DNA of 64,000 nt from Aristolochia californica (Eukaryota; Streptophyta; Magnoliopsida; Piperales; Aristolochiaceae). The notes below the pieces were generated by a model, which was not told where the DNA came from, made no database searches, and saw only the letters and a program-made list of their open reading frames with translations. The stretch is taken from assembly GCA_029961685.1 (NCBI GenBank), contig JARWKL010000005.1, positions 21,232,164-21,296,163 on the forward strand, in the 5' to 3' direction. This document shows positions 1-14,282 of the stretch, one piece after another; the first letter of the stretch is position 1, and each line of letters begins with the position of its first letter. A program made the position numbers and the translations under genes.

Positions 1-1539
1 AAGGGCAAATAGATCACAACAAAATGAAATTTTTTGAGCTTATGTATGGAAAGAAGTTAAACCAAACAAAAATGTAAGCAAAGAAAATTTATTCACATAC
101 CACAAATGAACACAAAAGTTTTGTTATCCAAGTTTGGGAAATTTCATTAGTTCAACCCAAATAGCTCAGAATTTTATAAGAATGAGATTTTTCTACACAT
201 GTCTTAAAAAATGGGTATGCATTCTTGAAACTTGTTAAAGATGCAAATGACCTTTTGATCCAAACCTTTTAAAGAGAATAAATTTAAATTCTCAAGTGAA
301 CGTGCGGTAGGATATTTACCCGAGTCAAACTAGCAATTATTTTGCCCATTTACAAAAAGCTGACGTAACGATCATAGACGATTGTAAAGTGATTCATCAT
401 GCGTAACGGGCTATATTTTTGTAAGGAATGACTTACAGATTGGGAGTCAACACTCAGTTAAAAATCGCACACTCCCACTTTTCCCGACGATTGTAGAACA
501 AGATATTTAAAAACAATAAAGTGTTTACGTTCCCTACAATTACAGACCCTTTTTGGATTTATCTCTCTCTACATTTGTGCATTGTGTATTTTCATTTTAG
601 ATGTATACTTTTTTCTTAAATCAAAACTTGATATTTCACTTTCCCTTCATCTCGTCAACAAAAAAAGAGATAAAAGGCAAATAGATCAGAACAAAATGAA
701 AATTTTAGAGTTTGTATGGAAAAAAATTTAAGGCAATAACAAATGTTAGTGAAGAAAAATTATTTACACACCACAAATAAATACAAAAGTTTAGTTATCC
801 AAGTTTGGGAAATTCCATAAGTTCAACCCTAATTGCTCAGAATTTTATAAGAAAGAGCTTTTTCTACACATGTTTTAAAAAATGGATATGCATGCTTGAA
901 ACATGTTCAAGATGCAAATGACCAATGGATCCAATCCTTTTATAGAGAATAACATTAAATTCTCAAGTAAACATGTGGTGGAAAATTTACCCGAGTCAAA
1001 CAAGCCATTATTTTGCCCATTTACAAAACGTTGACCTAAAGATCATAGATGATTGTAAAGTGAATTATCATGCGTAACGGGCTATATTTGTTTTGTAAGG
1101 AATGACTTATGGATTGGGAGTCAACACTCATTTAAAAATTCCCCACTTCCACCTTTACCCGACGATTGTAGAACCTGATATATAAAAACTAAAAAGAGTT
1201 TACAATCCCTAAAAATTACTGACACGTTTTGGAATTATCTCTTTCTACATTTGTGCATTGTACATTTCCATTTTGGATGTATAATTTTTTCTTAAATCAA
1301 AACTTGAGTTTTCACTTTGCCTTCATCTCGTAAACAAAAAAAGAGATAGAAGGCAAATCGATCACAACAAAATGAAAATTTTTGAGTTTATGTATGGAAA
1401 GAACTTAAAGAAAAAAAAATGTAAGTAAAGAAAATTTATTCACACACCACAAATGAACACAAAATTTTTTTTATCCAAGTTTGGAAAATTCCACTTGTTC
1501 AACCCTAACAGCTCAGAATTTTATAAGAAAGAGATTTTT

Positions 1540-1787
1540 CTACACATGTTTTAAAAAATGGATATGCATGCTTGAAACATGTTAAAGATGCAAATGACCT
1601 ATGGATCAAAACCTTTTGAAGACAATAACATTAAATTCTCAAGTGAACGTGCTTGTGGGATATCTACACATGTTTTAAAAAATGGATATGCATTCTTGAA
1701 ACATGTTCAAGATGCAAATGACCCTTGGATCCAAATTTTTTAAAGAGAACAACATTAAATTCCCAAGTGAACGTGCGGTGGGATATT
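1540..1787 (+). repeat. 124-bp tandem duplication inside a monomer
   Basis: The segment starting CTACACATGTTTTAAAAAAT at 1540 is repeated at 1664, giving two diverged copies of about 124 bp. This explains the 798-bp anchor interval (1130 to 1928) against the usual 673. The copies differ at many sites (for example TGCATGCTTG against TGCATTCTTG). The second resembles a different monomer type more than its neighbour, so unequal exchange between two monomer types is more likely than simple slippage. Confidence 0.85.
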
Positions 1788-3610
1788 TACAAGAGTCAAA
1801 CAAGCCATTATTTTGCCCATTTAAAAAAAGCTGACCTAATGATCATAGGTGATTGTAAAGTGATTTATCATGTATACAGGGCAATTTTTTTTTTAAAGAA
1901 TGACTTATGGATTAGGTGTCAACACTCAGTTAAAAATCCCTCGATATCCCTTTTTCCCGACAATTGCAGAACCTGATATATAAAAACTACAATGAGTTTA
2001 CAATCCCTAAAAATTATAGACACTTTGTCGAATTATCTCTCTATACATTTGTGCATTGTGAACTTCCATTTTAGATGTATACCTTTTTCTTAAATCAAAA
2101 CTTGTGTTTTCACTTTCCCTTCATCTCATAAACAAAAAAAAGAGATAAAATGCAAACAGACCACAGCAAATTTAAAATTTTAGAGTTTATGTATAGTAAG
2201 AATTTAAAGCAATAAGAAATGTAAGAAAAAAAATTCATTCACATACCACAAATGAACACAAAAGTTTTGTTATCCAAGTTTGTGAAATTCCACAAGTTCA
2301 ACCCTAATGGTTCAAAATTTTATAAGAAAGATGCAAATGACTTATGGATCCACACCTTTTTAAAAGAATAACATTAAATTCCCAAGTGAACGTGCGGCGT
2401 GATATTTACCCTAATCAAACAAGCCACAATTTTGCCCATTTACTAAAAGCTGACATAAAGATCATTGATGATTGTAAAGTGATTTGTCATGCGTAACGGG
2501 CTATATTTTTGTAAGGAATGACTTATGGATTGAGAGTCAACACTCAGTTCAAAATCCCCCGCCTCTCCCTTTTCCTGACGATTGCAGAACCTGATATAAA
2601 AACCTAAAACCACTTTACAATCCCTAAAAATTAAAGACACTTTTTGGAATTATCTCACTCCATATTTGTTCATTCTGCATTTTAATTTTAGATGTATACT
2701 TTATTCTTAAATCAAAACTTGAGTTTTCGTTTTCCCTTCATCTCGTAAAAAAAAAAAGATAAAAGGCAAATAGATCACAACAAAATTGAAATTTTAGAGT
2801 TTATGTATGGAAAGAATTTAAAGCAATAAAAAATATCAGAAAATAAAATTTATCAACACACCACAAATGAACACAAAAGTTTTGTTATCCAAGTTTGGGA
2901 AATTCCACTAGTTCAACCCTAATAGCTCGGAATTTTATAAGAAAGAGATTTTTCTTCACATGTTTTAAAAAATGGATATGAACACTTGAAACATGTTAAA
3001 GATGCAAATGACCTTTGGATCCAAACCTTTTAAACAGAATAACATTAAATTCCCAAGTGAACGTGCGGTGAGATATTTACCAAAGTCAAACAATCCATTA
3101 TTTTCCCATTTACAAAATGCCGACCTAATGATCATAGATGACTATAAAGTGATTTATCCTACGTAACGGGCTATATTTTAGTAAAGAATGACTTATGGAT
3201 TGGGAGTCAACACTCAGTTAAAAATCCCCCACCTCCGCCTTTTCCCGACGATTGTACAACCTGATATATGAAAACTAAAAAGAGTTTACAATCCCTAAAA
3301 ATTACAAAAACTTTTTAGAATTATCTCTCTTGACATTTGTGCATTGTTCATTTCCATTTTAGATGTGTACTATTTTCTTAAATCAAAACTTGAGTTTTCT
3401 CTTTCCCATCATCTCGTAAACAAAAAAAGAGATAAAAGGAAAATAGATCACAACAAAATGAAAATTTTTGAGTTTAGGTATGGGAAGAATTTAAAGCAAT
3501 AACAAATTTTAGAAAAGAAAATTTATTCACAAACCACAAATGAACAAAAAAATTTTGTTATCCATGTCTAGAAAATTCCGCTAGTTCAACCCTAATAGCT
3601 CGGAATTTTA
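1672..3610 (+). repeat. Higher-order haplotype, copy 1
   Basis: A run of monomers with shared diagnostic variants: TTTACAAGAGTCAAAC (about 1787), CATAGGTGATTG, AACTACAATGAGTTTAC, CTTGTGTTTTC, CAAACAGACC, TTTGTGAAATTCC, then TTCATTCTGCATTTTAATTT (about 2669), GATGTGTACTATTTTC (about 3363) and ATCCATGTCTAGAAAATTCC. The same series in the same order recurs at 14.28-16.8 kb and partly at 4.3-5.7 kb. Relative to the 14.3-kb copy, one monomer is missing at the junction near 2330. Confidence 0.75.
2281..2400 (+). repeat. Monomer with deletion of about 55 bp
   Basis: At about 2330/2331 the sequence jumps from TTATAAGAAAG straight to ATGCAAATGA. It lacks the GAGATTTTTCTACACATG and GGATATGCATGC landmarks present in other copies, and the anchor interval drops to 618 bp. 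By diagnostic variants the left side matches the monomer at 14.9 kb and the right side matches the one at 15.56 kb. The junction therefore looks like recombination that removed one monomer plus about 55 bp from an ancestral order. Confidence 0.75.
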
Positions 3611-6185
3611 TAAGAAAGAGATTTTTCTACACATGTTTTAAAAAATGGATATGAATACTTGAAACATGTTAAAGATGCAAAAGACTTAGGGATCCAAACT
3701 TTTTATATAGAATAACATTAAATTCCCAAGTGAATGTACGGTGGGATATTTACCCGAGTCAAATAAGCCATTATTTTGCCCATTTACAAAATGCTGACCT
3801 AACGATCATACATGGCTGTAAAGTGATTTATCATGCGTAACGGGCAATATTTTTGTAAAGAATGACTTATCGATTGGAAGTCAACACTCAATTTAATAAT
3901 CCCTCGCCTCCCCCATTTCCCGACTATTGAAGAACTTGATATATAAAAACTATAAAGAGTTTACTATCCCTAAAAATTACTGACACTTTTTTGAATTATC
4001 TCTCTCTACATTTGTGCATTGTGCATTTCCATTTTGATGTATACTTTTTTTTAAAATCAAAACTTGAGTTTTCACTTTCCCATCATCACGTAAACAAAAA
4101 AAGAGATAAAAGGCGAATAGGTCACAACAAAATGAAAACTTTAGAGTTTATGTATGGAAAGAATTTAAAGCAATAACTAATGTAAAAAAAGAAAATTTAT
4201 TCACACACCACAAATTAACTCAAAAGTTTTGTTATCCAAGTTTGGGAAATTCCACTAGTTCAACCCTAATAGCTCGGAATTTTATAAGAAAGAGATTTTT
4301 CTACACATGTTTTAAAAATGGATATGCATTCTTGAAACATGTTAAAGATGCAAATGACCCTTGGATTCAAACCTTTTAAAGAAAATAACATTAAATTCCC
4401 ATGTGAACATGCAGTGGGATATTTACAAGAGTCAAACAAGCCATTATTTTGCCCATTTACAAGCTGACCTAACTATCATAGGTGATTGTAAAGTGATTTT
4501 TCATGCATAACGGGCTATTTTTCTTGTAAAGAATGACTTATGGATTTAGAGTCAACACTCAGTTAAAAATCCCTCACCTCCCCCTTTTCCCAACGATTGC
4601 TGAACCTGATATATAAAAACTACAATGAGTTTACAATCCCTAAAAATTATAGACACTTTTTTGAATTATCTCTCTATACATTTGTGCATTGTGCACTTCC
4701 ATTTTAGATGTATACCTTTTTCATAAATCAAAACTTGTGTTTTCTCTTTCCCTTAATCTCGTAAACAAAAAAAGAGAAAAAAAGCAAAGAGATCATAACA
4801 AACTTCAAATTTTAGAGTTTATGTATGGAAAGAATTTAAAGTAATAAAAAATGTAAGAAAAGAAAATTTATTCACATACCAAAAATGAACACAAAAGTTT
4901 TGTTATACAAGTTTGTGAAATTCCACTAGTTTGACCCTAATGGCTCAAAATTTTATAAATTTTACACATTTTTAAAAAATGGATATGCATGCTTGAAACT
5001 TGTTAAAGATGTAAATGACCTACGGATCCTAACCTTTTAAAGAGAATAACATTAAATTCCGAAGTGAACATGCGGTGAGATAATTACCCAGGTCGAACAA
5101 GCTATTATTTTGCCCATTTACAAAAATTGTCCTAACAATCATAGAATATTGTAAAGTGTTTTATCATGCGTAATGGGCTATATTTTTTTATGGAATGACT
5201 TATGGATTGGGAGTCAACACTCAGTTAAAATTCCCCCACCTCCCCCTTTTCCCGACGTTTGCAAAAGCTGATAGATAAAAACTTGAAAGAGTTTACAATC
5301 CCAAAAACTTACATACACTTTTTGGAATTATCTCTCTCTATATTTGTTCATTCTGCATTTTAATTTGAGATGTATACTTTTTTCTTAAATCAAAACTTGA
5401 GTTTCCACTTTCCCTTCATCTCCTAAATAGAAAAAGAGATAAAAGGCAAATAGATCACAACAAAATTGAAATTTTAGAGTTTATGTATGGAAAGAATTTA
5501 AAGCAATAAAAAATGCCAGCAAATAAAATTTATTCACACACCACAAATGAACAAAAAAGTCTTGTTATCCATGTCTGGAAAATTCCACTAGTTCAACCCT
5601 AATAGCTCGGAATTTTATAAGAAAGAGATTTTTCTACACATGTTTTAAAAAATGGATATGAATGCTTGAAACATGTTAAAGATGCAAATGACTTAGGGAT
5701 CCAAACCTTTTAAATAGAATAATATTAAATTCCCAAGTGAATGTACGGTGGGATATTTACCCGAGTCAAACAAGCCATTATTTTGCCCATTTACAAAATG
5801 ATGACCTAACTATCATACCTGCCTGTAAAATGATTTATCATGCGTAACGGGCTATATTTTTGTAAAGAACGACTTATCGATTGGGAGTCAACATTCAGTT
5901 TGAAAATCCCTCGCCTCCCCTATTTCCTGAGTATTGCAGAATCTGATATATAAAAACTATAAAGAGTTTACAATTTCTAAAAATTATAGACACTTTTTTG
6001 AATTATCTCTCTCTACATTTTTGCATTGTGTGTTTCCATTTTGTCGTATACTTTTTTCTTAAATCAAAACTTGAGTTCTCACTTTCCCATCATCACGTAA
6101 ACAAAAAAAGAGATAAAAGGCAAATAGATCACAGCAAAATGAAACTTTCAGAGTTTATGTATGGAAAGAATTTAAATCAATAACA
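3530..6185 (+). repeat. Trimer-spaced repeat, offset 2007 bp
   Basis: The stretch near 3530-4180 is repeated near 5540-6185 at an offset of about 2007 bp, which is three monomers. Shared unusual variants include AATGACTTAGGGATCC-like spacing, GTGAATGTACGGTGGGAT, TCATACATGGCTGTAAAG against TCATACCTGCCTGTAAAA, CTTATCGATTGG and TCCCATCATCACGTAAAC. Two 61-codon open frames (3991 and 5998) are alike only because of this duplication. Confidence 0.8.
4300..5700 (+). repeat. Higher-order haplotype, copy 2
   Basis: Carries the same diagnostic series as 1.67-3.6 kb and 14.28-16.8 kb: ACAAGAGTCAAAC, CTACAATGAGTTTAC and CTTGTGTTTTC. It also has the second-monomer markers AATTGTCCTAAC and CATAGAATATTGTAAAG (about 5125-5155), which are lost from copy 1 but present in copy 3. 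It then passes into the TTCATTCTGCATTTTAATTT monomer and joins early to the ATCCATGTCTGGAAAATTCC type at about 5570. Confidence 0.7.
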
Positions 6186-9100
6186 AATGTAAGAAAAAAA
6201 ATTTTATTTACACACCACAAATGAACACAAAAGTTTTGTTATCGAAGTTGTGGAAATTCCACTAGTTCAACCCTAGTAGCTCAGAATTTTATGAGAAAGA
6301 GATTTTTCTACACAAGTTTAAAAAATGGATATGCATTCTTGAAACATGTTACAGATGCAAATGACCAATGGATCCAAACCTTTTAGAGAGAATAACATTA
6401 AATTCCTAAGTGAATGAGCAGTGGGATATTTACCCGAGTCAAACAAGCCATTATTTTGCCCATTTAAAAAAAGTTGACCTAACGATCATAGATGACTGTA
6501 AAAGTGATTTATCATGCGTAACAAGCTATATTTTTGTATGGAATGACTTTTGGATTGGGAGTCAACACTCAGTTTTAAAATCCCCCGCCTCCCCCTGTTC
6601 CCGACGATTACATAACTTGAAATATAAAAAGTAAAAAGAGTTTACAGTCCCAAAAAATTACAGACACTTTTTGGAATTATCTCTCTCTTCATTTGAGCAT
6701 TGTGCATTTAAATTTTTGAGGTATAGTTTTTTCTTAAATGAAAACATGAGTTTTCACTTTCCCTTCATCTAGTAAAAAAATAAAAATAAAAATAAAAGGC
6801 AAATAGATCACTACAAAATGAAAATTTTAGAGTTTATGTAAGGAAAGAATTTAAAGCAATAACAAATGGAAGTAAAGTAAATTTATTTACACACGACAAA
6901 TGAACACAAAAGTTTTGTTATCCAAGTTTGGGCAATTCGACTAGTTGAACCCTAATAGCTCGAAGTTTTACAACAAAGAGATTTTCTACTCATGTTTTAA
7001 AAAATGGATATCCATGCTTGAAACATGTTAAAGATGCAAATGACCTATGGATCAATTCCTTTTAAAGAGAATAACATTAAATTCCTAAGTGAACGTGCGG
7101 TGGGATATTTACCCGAGTCAAACTAGACATTATTTTGCCCATTTACGAGAAGCTCACCTAACGATTATAGATGACAGTAAAGTGATTTATCCCGCGTAAC
7201 AGGCTATATTTTTTTAAGGAATGACTTTATGGATTGCGAGTTAACACTCAATTAAAAATCCCACGCCTCCCCCTTTTCCCGACGATTGCAGAACCAGATA
7301 TATAAAAACTAAAAATAGTTTACAATACCTAAAAATTACAGACACTTTTTTGAATTATCTCTCTGTACATTTGTGCATTGTGCATTTCCATTTTAGATCT
7401 ATGTTTTTTTTCTTAAATCAAAACTTGAGTTTTCACTTTCCCTTCATCTCGTAAACAAAAAAAAGATAAAAGGAAAATAGATCAGAACAAAATGAAATTT
7501 TTTGAATTTATATATGTTAGGAATTTAATACAATAACAAATGTAAGTAAAGAAAATTTATTCACACACCACAAATGAACACAAAAGTTTTGTTATCCAAG
7601 TTTGGGAAATTCCACTAGTTAAATCCTAATAGCTCAAAATTTTATAACAAAGAAATCTTTCTACACATGTTTCAAAAAATGGATATGCATGCTTGAAACA
7701 TGTTAAAGATGCAAATGACCAATGGATCCAAACCTATTAAATAAAATAACATTAAAATCCCAAGTGAACGTGTGGTGGGATATTTACGTGAGTCAAACAA
7801 GCCATTATTTTGTTCATTTACAAAAAGCTGACCTAACAATCATAGATGACTGTAAAGTGATTTATCATCCGTAACAGGCTGTAATTTTGTAAGGAATGAC
7901 TTATGGATTGGGAGTCAACACTCATTTAAAAATCCCCTGCCTCCCCCTTTTCCCGACGATTGCGGAACCTGACATACACTTTTTGGAATTATCTCTCTCT
8001 ACATTTCCGCAATGTGCATTTCCATTTTAGATGTATACTTTTTTCTTAAATCAACACTTCATTTTTCACTTTTCTTTTCATCTCGTAAACAAAAAAAGAG
8101 ATAAAAGGCAAATACATCTCAACAAAATGAAAATTTTAGAGTTTATGTATGGAAAGAATTTAAAGAAATGACAAATTTAAGTAAAAGAAATTTATTTACA
8201 CACCACAAATGAACACAAAAGTGTTGTTATCCAAGTTTGGGAAATTCCACTAGTTCAACCCTTATAGCTCGGAATTTTATGAGAAAGATATTTTTCTACC
8301 CACGTTTTAAAAAATGGATATTCATGGTTGAAACATGTTAGAGATGTAAATGACCTAAGGATGCAAAATTTTTAAGAGAATAACTTTAAATTCCCAAGTG
8401 AACATGCGGTGGGATATTTACCAGATTCAAACATGTCATTATTTTGCCAATTTAGAAATTGGTGACCTAACGATCATAGATGACTATAAAGTGATTTATG
8501 ATGCGTAACGGGCGATATTTTTGCATGGAATGACTTATTGATTGGGAGTTAACACTCAGTTAAAAATCCCCCGCTACCCCCTTTTTCTGACGATTGCAGA
8601 ACCAGATATATAAAAACTAAAAAGAGTTTACAATCCCTAAAAATTATGGACACTTTTTGGAATTATCTCTCCCTACATTTGTGCATTGTGCATTTCCATT
8701 TTAGATGTATACTTTTTTCTTAAATCAAAACTTCAGTTTTCACTTTACCTTCATCTCGTAAAAAAAAAAAGAGATAAGGCAAATAGATAACCACAAAATG
8801 AAAATTTTAGAGTTTATGTATGGAAAGAATTTAAAGAAATAACAAATGTAAGTAAAGAAAATTTATTCACACACCACAAATGAACACAAACATTCTGTTA
8901 ACCAAGTTTTGGAAATACCACTAGTTGAACCCTAATAGCTCGGATTTTTATAAGAAAGAGATTTTTCTACTCATGTTTTAAAAAATGGATATGCATGCTT
9001 GAAACATGTTAAAGATACAAATGACCTACGGATCCGAACCTTTTAAAGAGAATAACATTAAATTCCCAAATGAGCGAGCGGTGGGATATTTACCCGAGTC

Positions 9101-9339
9101 AAACAACCATTATTTTGCCCATCTACAAAATGCTGACCTAACGACTATAGATGACTATAAAGTGATTTATCCTACATAATGGGCTTTATTTTCTTAAGGA
9201 ATGACTTAATGGATTGGGTGTCAACACTCAGTTAAAAATCCCCCACCTCCCCCTTTTCTCAACGATTGCAGCACCAGATATATAAAAACTAAAAAGAGTT
9301 TACTATCCCCAAAAAATACATACATTTTTTGGAATTATC

Positions 9340-11520
9340 TCTCTCTACATTTGTGGATTGTGCATTACCATTTTTTATGTATTCTTTTTTCTTAAATCAA
9401 TACATGAGTTTTCACTTTCCCATCATCTCTTAAACAAAAAAAGAGATAAAAGGCAAAAAGATCACAACAAAATGAATTTAAAACAATGAAAAATATAAAT
9501 ACAAAAGGTTTATTCACTCACCACAAATGAACACAAAAGTTTTGTTATCCAACTTTTGGAAATTCCACTAATTTAACCCTAATAGCTTGGAATTTTTATA
9601 AGAAAGTGATTTTTCTACACATGTTTTAAACAATGGATGTGCATGCTTGAAACATGTTAAAGTTGCACATGACCTATGGATTCAAACCATTTAAAGCAAA
9701 TAACATTAAATTTTCAAGTGAACGTGCGGAGGGATATTTACCCGAGCAAACAAGCCATTATTTTTTCCATTTACAAAAAGCTGACCAAACGATCATAGAT
9801 GACTGTAAAGTGATTTATCATGCTTAACGGGCTATAATTTTGTAAGGAATGACTTATGGATTGGAAGTGAACACTCAGTTAAAAATCCCCTGCCTCCACC
9901 TTTTCCCGACGATTGCAGAACCTGATATATAATAACTAAAAAGAGTTTACAATCCCTAAAAATTATACACTCTCCACATTTTTTCATTGCGCATTTCCAT
10001 TTTAGATGTATATTTTTTTCTTAAATCAAAACTTGATTTTTCACTTTACCTTCATCTCGTAAACAAAAAAAGAGATAAAAGGCAAAAAGATCACCACAAA
10101 ATGAAAATTTTAGAGTTTATGTATGGAAATAATTTAAAGCAATAACAAATTTAAGTAAAGAAAATTTATTCACACACCACAAATGAACACAAAAATTTTG
10201 TTATCGAAGTTTGGGAAATTCGACTAGTTAAACCCTAATAGCTCGGAATTTTATAAGAAAGAGATTTTTCTACACACATTTTAAAAAATGGATTAGCTTG
10301 TGTGAAACATGTTAAAGATGCATATGACCTATGATAAAAACTTTTTATAGAGAATAACATTAAATTCCCAAGTGAACGTGCGATGTGATATTTACCCGAG
10401 TCAAACAAGCAATTATTTTTACAAAAAGCTGTCTGAACGACCACAGATGACTATAAAGTGATTTATCCTGTGTAACGGGTTTTATTTTTGTAAGGAATGA
10501 CTTTATGGATTGGGTGTCAACACTCAGTTAAAAATCCCCCGCTTCCCTCTTTACCCGACGATTGCAGAACCATATATATAATAACTAAAAATAGTTTACA
10601 ATCCCTAAAAATTACAGACACTTTTTTGAATTATCTCTCTCTACTTTTGTGCATTTTGCATTTCCATTTTAGATGTATACATTTTTCTTAAAGCAAAACT
10701 TGAGTTTTCAATTTCCCTTCATCTCGTAAACAAAAAAAGCGATAAAAGGCAAGTAGATCACAACAAATTGAAACTTTTAGAGTTTATGTATGGATAGAAT
10801 TTAAAGCAATGACAAATTTAAGTAAAGAAAATTTATACACACACAACAAATGAACACAAAAGTTTTGTTATCCAAGTTTGGGAAATTCCACAAGTTCACC
10901 CCTTATAGGTCGGAATTTTATAAGAAAGAGATTTTTCTACACATGTTTTAAAAAATGGATATGCATGCTCTAAACATGTTAAAGACGCAAATGACCTATG
11001 GATCCAAACCTTTTAAAGAGAATAACATTAAATTTCCAAGTGAACGTGCGGTGGGATATTTTCCCGAGTTAAACAAGCCATTATTTTGCCCATTTACAAA
11101 ATGCTGACCTAACGATCACAGATGACAGTAAAGTGATTTATCATGCATAACAGGCTATATTTTTGTAAGGAATAACTTATGGATTGGGAGTCAACGCTCA
11201 GTTAAAAATCCCCCGCCTCCCCCTATTCCTGACGATTCCAGAACCTGATATATAGAAACTAAGAAGAGTTTACAATCCCTAAAAATTACAGACATTTTTT
11301 GGAATTATCTCTCTCTACATTTGTGGATTGTGCATTTCCATTTTTTATGTATTCTTTTTTCTTAAATCAATACATGACTTTTCACTTTCCCATAATCTCG
11401 TAAACAAAAAAAGAGATAAAAGGCAAAAAGATCACAACAAAATGAATTTAAAGCAATGACAAATATAGGTACAAAAAATTTATTCACACACCAGAAATGA
11501 ACACTAAAGTTTTGTTATCC
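9340..11520 (+). repeat. Trimer-spaced pair sharing one deletion
   Basis: The monomers at about 9340-9520 and 11320-11500 share TTTGTGGATTGTGC, TTTTTTATGTATTC, CAATACATGA and CAAAAAGATCACAAC. Both lack the same bases between AACAAAATGA and ATTTAAA (about 27 bp, the usual AAATTTTAGAGTTTATG stretch). The offset is about 1980 bp, three monomers. The shared deletion and linked variants show the second copy came from the first, or both from one source, by a three-monomer unit. Confidence 0.8.
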
Positions 11521-14282
11521 AACTGTTGGAAATTCCACTAGTTTAAACATATTAGCTCGGAATTTTAAAAGAAAAAGATTTTTCTACACATTTTTTAGAC
11601 AATAGATATGCATGCTTGAAACATGTTAAAGTTGCACATGACCTATGGATCCAAAGCTTTTAAAGAGAAAAACATTAAATTCCCAAATGAACGAGCAGTG
11701 GGATATTTACCCGAGTCAAACAAGCCATTATTTTTCTCTTTTACAAAAATCTGATTTAAAGATGATTGATGACTATAAAGTGATTTATCCTGCATAACGG
11801 GCTAGAATTTTGTAAGGAATGACTTCATGGATTGGAAGTCAACACTCAGTTAAAAATCCACCACCTCCCCCTTTTCTCAATGATTGCAGAACCTGATATA
11901 TAAAAACTAAAAATAGTTTACAATACCTAAAAATTAGCGACACTTTTTATAATTATCTCTCTGTACATTTGTTCATTGTGCATTTCCATTTTAGATGTAT
12001 GCTTTTTTCTTCAATCAAAATTTGAGTTTTCACTTTCCGTTCATCTCGTAAACAAAAAAAGAGATAAAAGTCAAATAGATCACAACAAAATGAAAATTTT
12101 AGAATTTATGTATGGTAAGAGTATAAAGCAATAAAAAATGTAAGTAAAGATAATTTATTCACACACCACAATTGTACACAAAAGTTTTGTTATCCAAGTT
12201 TGGAAAATTCCACAAGTTCAACCCTAATACCTCGAAATTTAAAAGAAAGAGATTTTTCTACACATGTTTTAAAAAATGGATATGCATGCTTAAAACAAGC
12301 TAAAGATTCAAATGACCTATAGATCCAAACCTTTTAAAGAGAATAACATTAAATTCCCTAGTGAATGTGCAGTGGGATATTTACCTGAGTCAAACAAGCC
12401 GTTATTTTGCCCATTGACAAAAAGCTGACCGAACGATCATAGATGACTGTAAAGTGATTTATCGAGCGTAACGGGCTATATTTTTTTGAGGAATTATTTA
12501 TGGATTGCGAGTCAACACTCAGTTAAAAATCCACCACCTGTCCCATTTCCCATCGATTGTAGAACCATAAATATAAAGACTAAAAAGAGTTTACAATCCC
12601 TGAAAATTATAGACACATTTTGGAATTATCTCTCTCTACATTTGTGCGTATGGAATTTCCATTTTAGATGTATACTTTTTTCTTAAATCAAAACTTGAGT
12701 TTTCACTTTCCCTTCATCTCGTAAAGAAAAAAAGAGATAAAAGGCAAATAGATCACAACAAAATGAAAATTTTAGAGTTAAAGTTAGAAAATAATTTAAA
12801 GCAATAAAAAATGTAAGTAAAGAAAATTTATTCACACACCACAAATGAACACAAAATTTTTGTTATCCAGGTTTGGGAAATTCCACTAGTTCAACCCTAA
12901 TAGCTCGGAATTTTATAAGAAAGAGATTTTTCTACGCATGTTTTAAAAAATGGATATGCATGACTGAAACATGTTAAAGATGCAAATGACCTATGGATCC
13001 AAACCTTTTAAAGTGAATAACATTAAGTTCCCAAGTGAACGTGCGATGGGATATTTACCCGAGTCAAACAAACCATTATTTTCCCCTTTTACAAAAAGTA
13101 GACCTAACGATTATAGATGATTGCAAAGTGATTTATCATACGGAATGGGCTATATTTTTGTAAAGAATGACTTATGGATTAGGAGTGAACACTCTGTTAA
13201 AAACCCCCCCGCCTCCGCCTTTTTCTGACGATTGCGGAACCTGATATATAAAAACTAAAATGAGTTTAGAATCTCTAAAAATTATAGACACTTTTTCAAA
13301 TTATCTCTCTATACATTTGTGCATTGTGCACTTCTATTTTTGATGTTTACCTTTTTCTTAAATCAAAACTTGTGTTTTCACATTCCCTTCATCTTGTAAA
13401 CAAAAAAAGAGATAAAAAGCAAATAGATCACTACAAAAATAAAATTTTAGAGTTTATGTATGGAAAGAATTTAAAGAAACAAAAAATGAAAGTAAAGATA
13501 ATTTATTCACACCACAAATGAACACAAAAATTTTATTATCCAAGTTTGGGAATTCCACTAGCTCAACCTTAATAGCTCGGAATTTTGTAAGAAACATATT
13601 TATCTACGCATGTTTTAAAAACAGGATATGGATGCTTGCAACATGTTAAAGATGCAAATGTCCTATGGATCCAAACCTTTTAAAGAGAATAACTTAAATT
13701 CCCAAGTGAACCGCCGGTGGGATATTTACCCGAGTCAAACAAGCCAATATTGTGCCCATCTACAAAAACTAACCGAACGGTTATTGATAATTGTAAAGTG
13801 ATTTATCATGCGTAATGGACTATATTTTTCTATGGAATGACTTATGGATTGGGAGTCAACATTCAGTTAAAAATCCGCCGCCTCCCCCTTTTCACGACGA
13901 TTGCAGAACCTGATATATAAAAACAAAAAAGAGTATACAATGCCTAAAAAATACAGACACTTTTTGTAATTATCTCTCTCTACATTTGTGCATTGTGCAT
14001 TTCCATTTTAGATTTACACTTTTTTCATAAATACAAACTTGAGTTATCACTTTGCCTTCATCTCGTATACAAAAAAAGAGACAAAAGGCAAATAGATCAC
14101 AACAGAATGAAAATTTTAGAGTTTATGTATGGTAAGAATTTAAAGCAATCACAAATTTAAGTAAAGAAAATTTATTCAGACACCACAAATGAACACAAAA
14201 GTTTTGTTATCCAAGTTTTGGAAGTTCCACTAGTACAACCGTAATAGCTCGGAATTTTATAAGAAAGAGATTTTTCTACACA

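Noticed and set aside
3991..4176. Recurrent open frame of about 61 codons (also at 5998, 13324, 36519, 37890 and 57634) encoding similar peptides ending near YGKNLKQ
   Set aside because: The similarity follows from the repeat itself. Other copies break the frame with indels and stops, the A-tract-rich codons are unlike a gene, and no start context or domain is seen.
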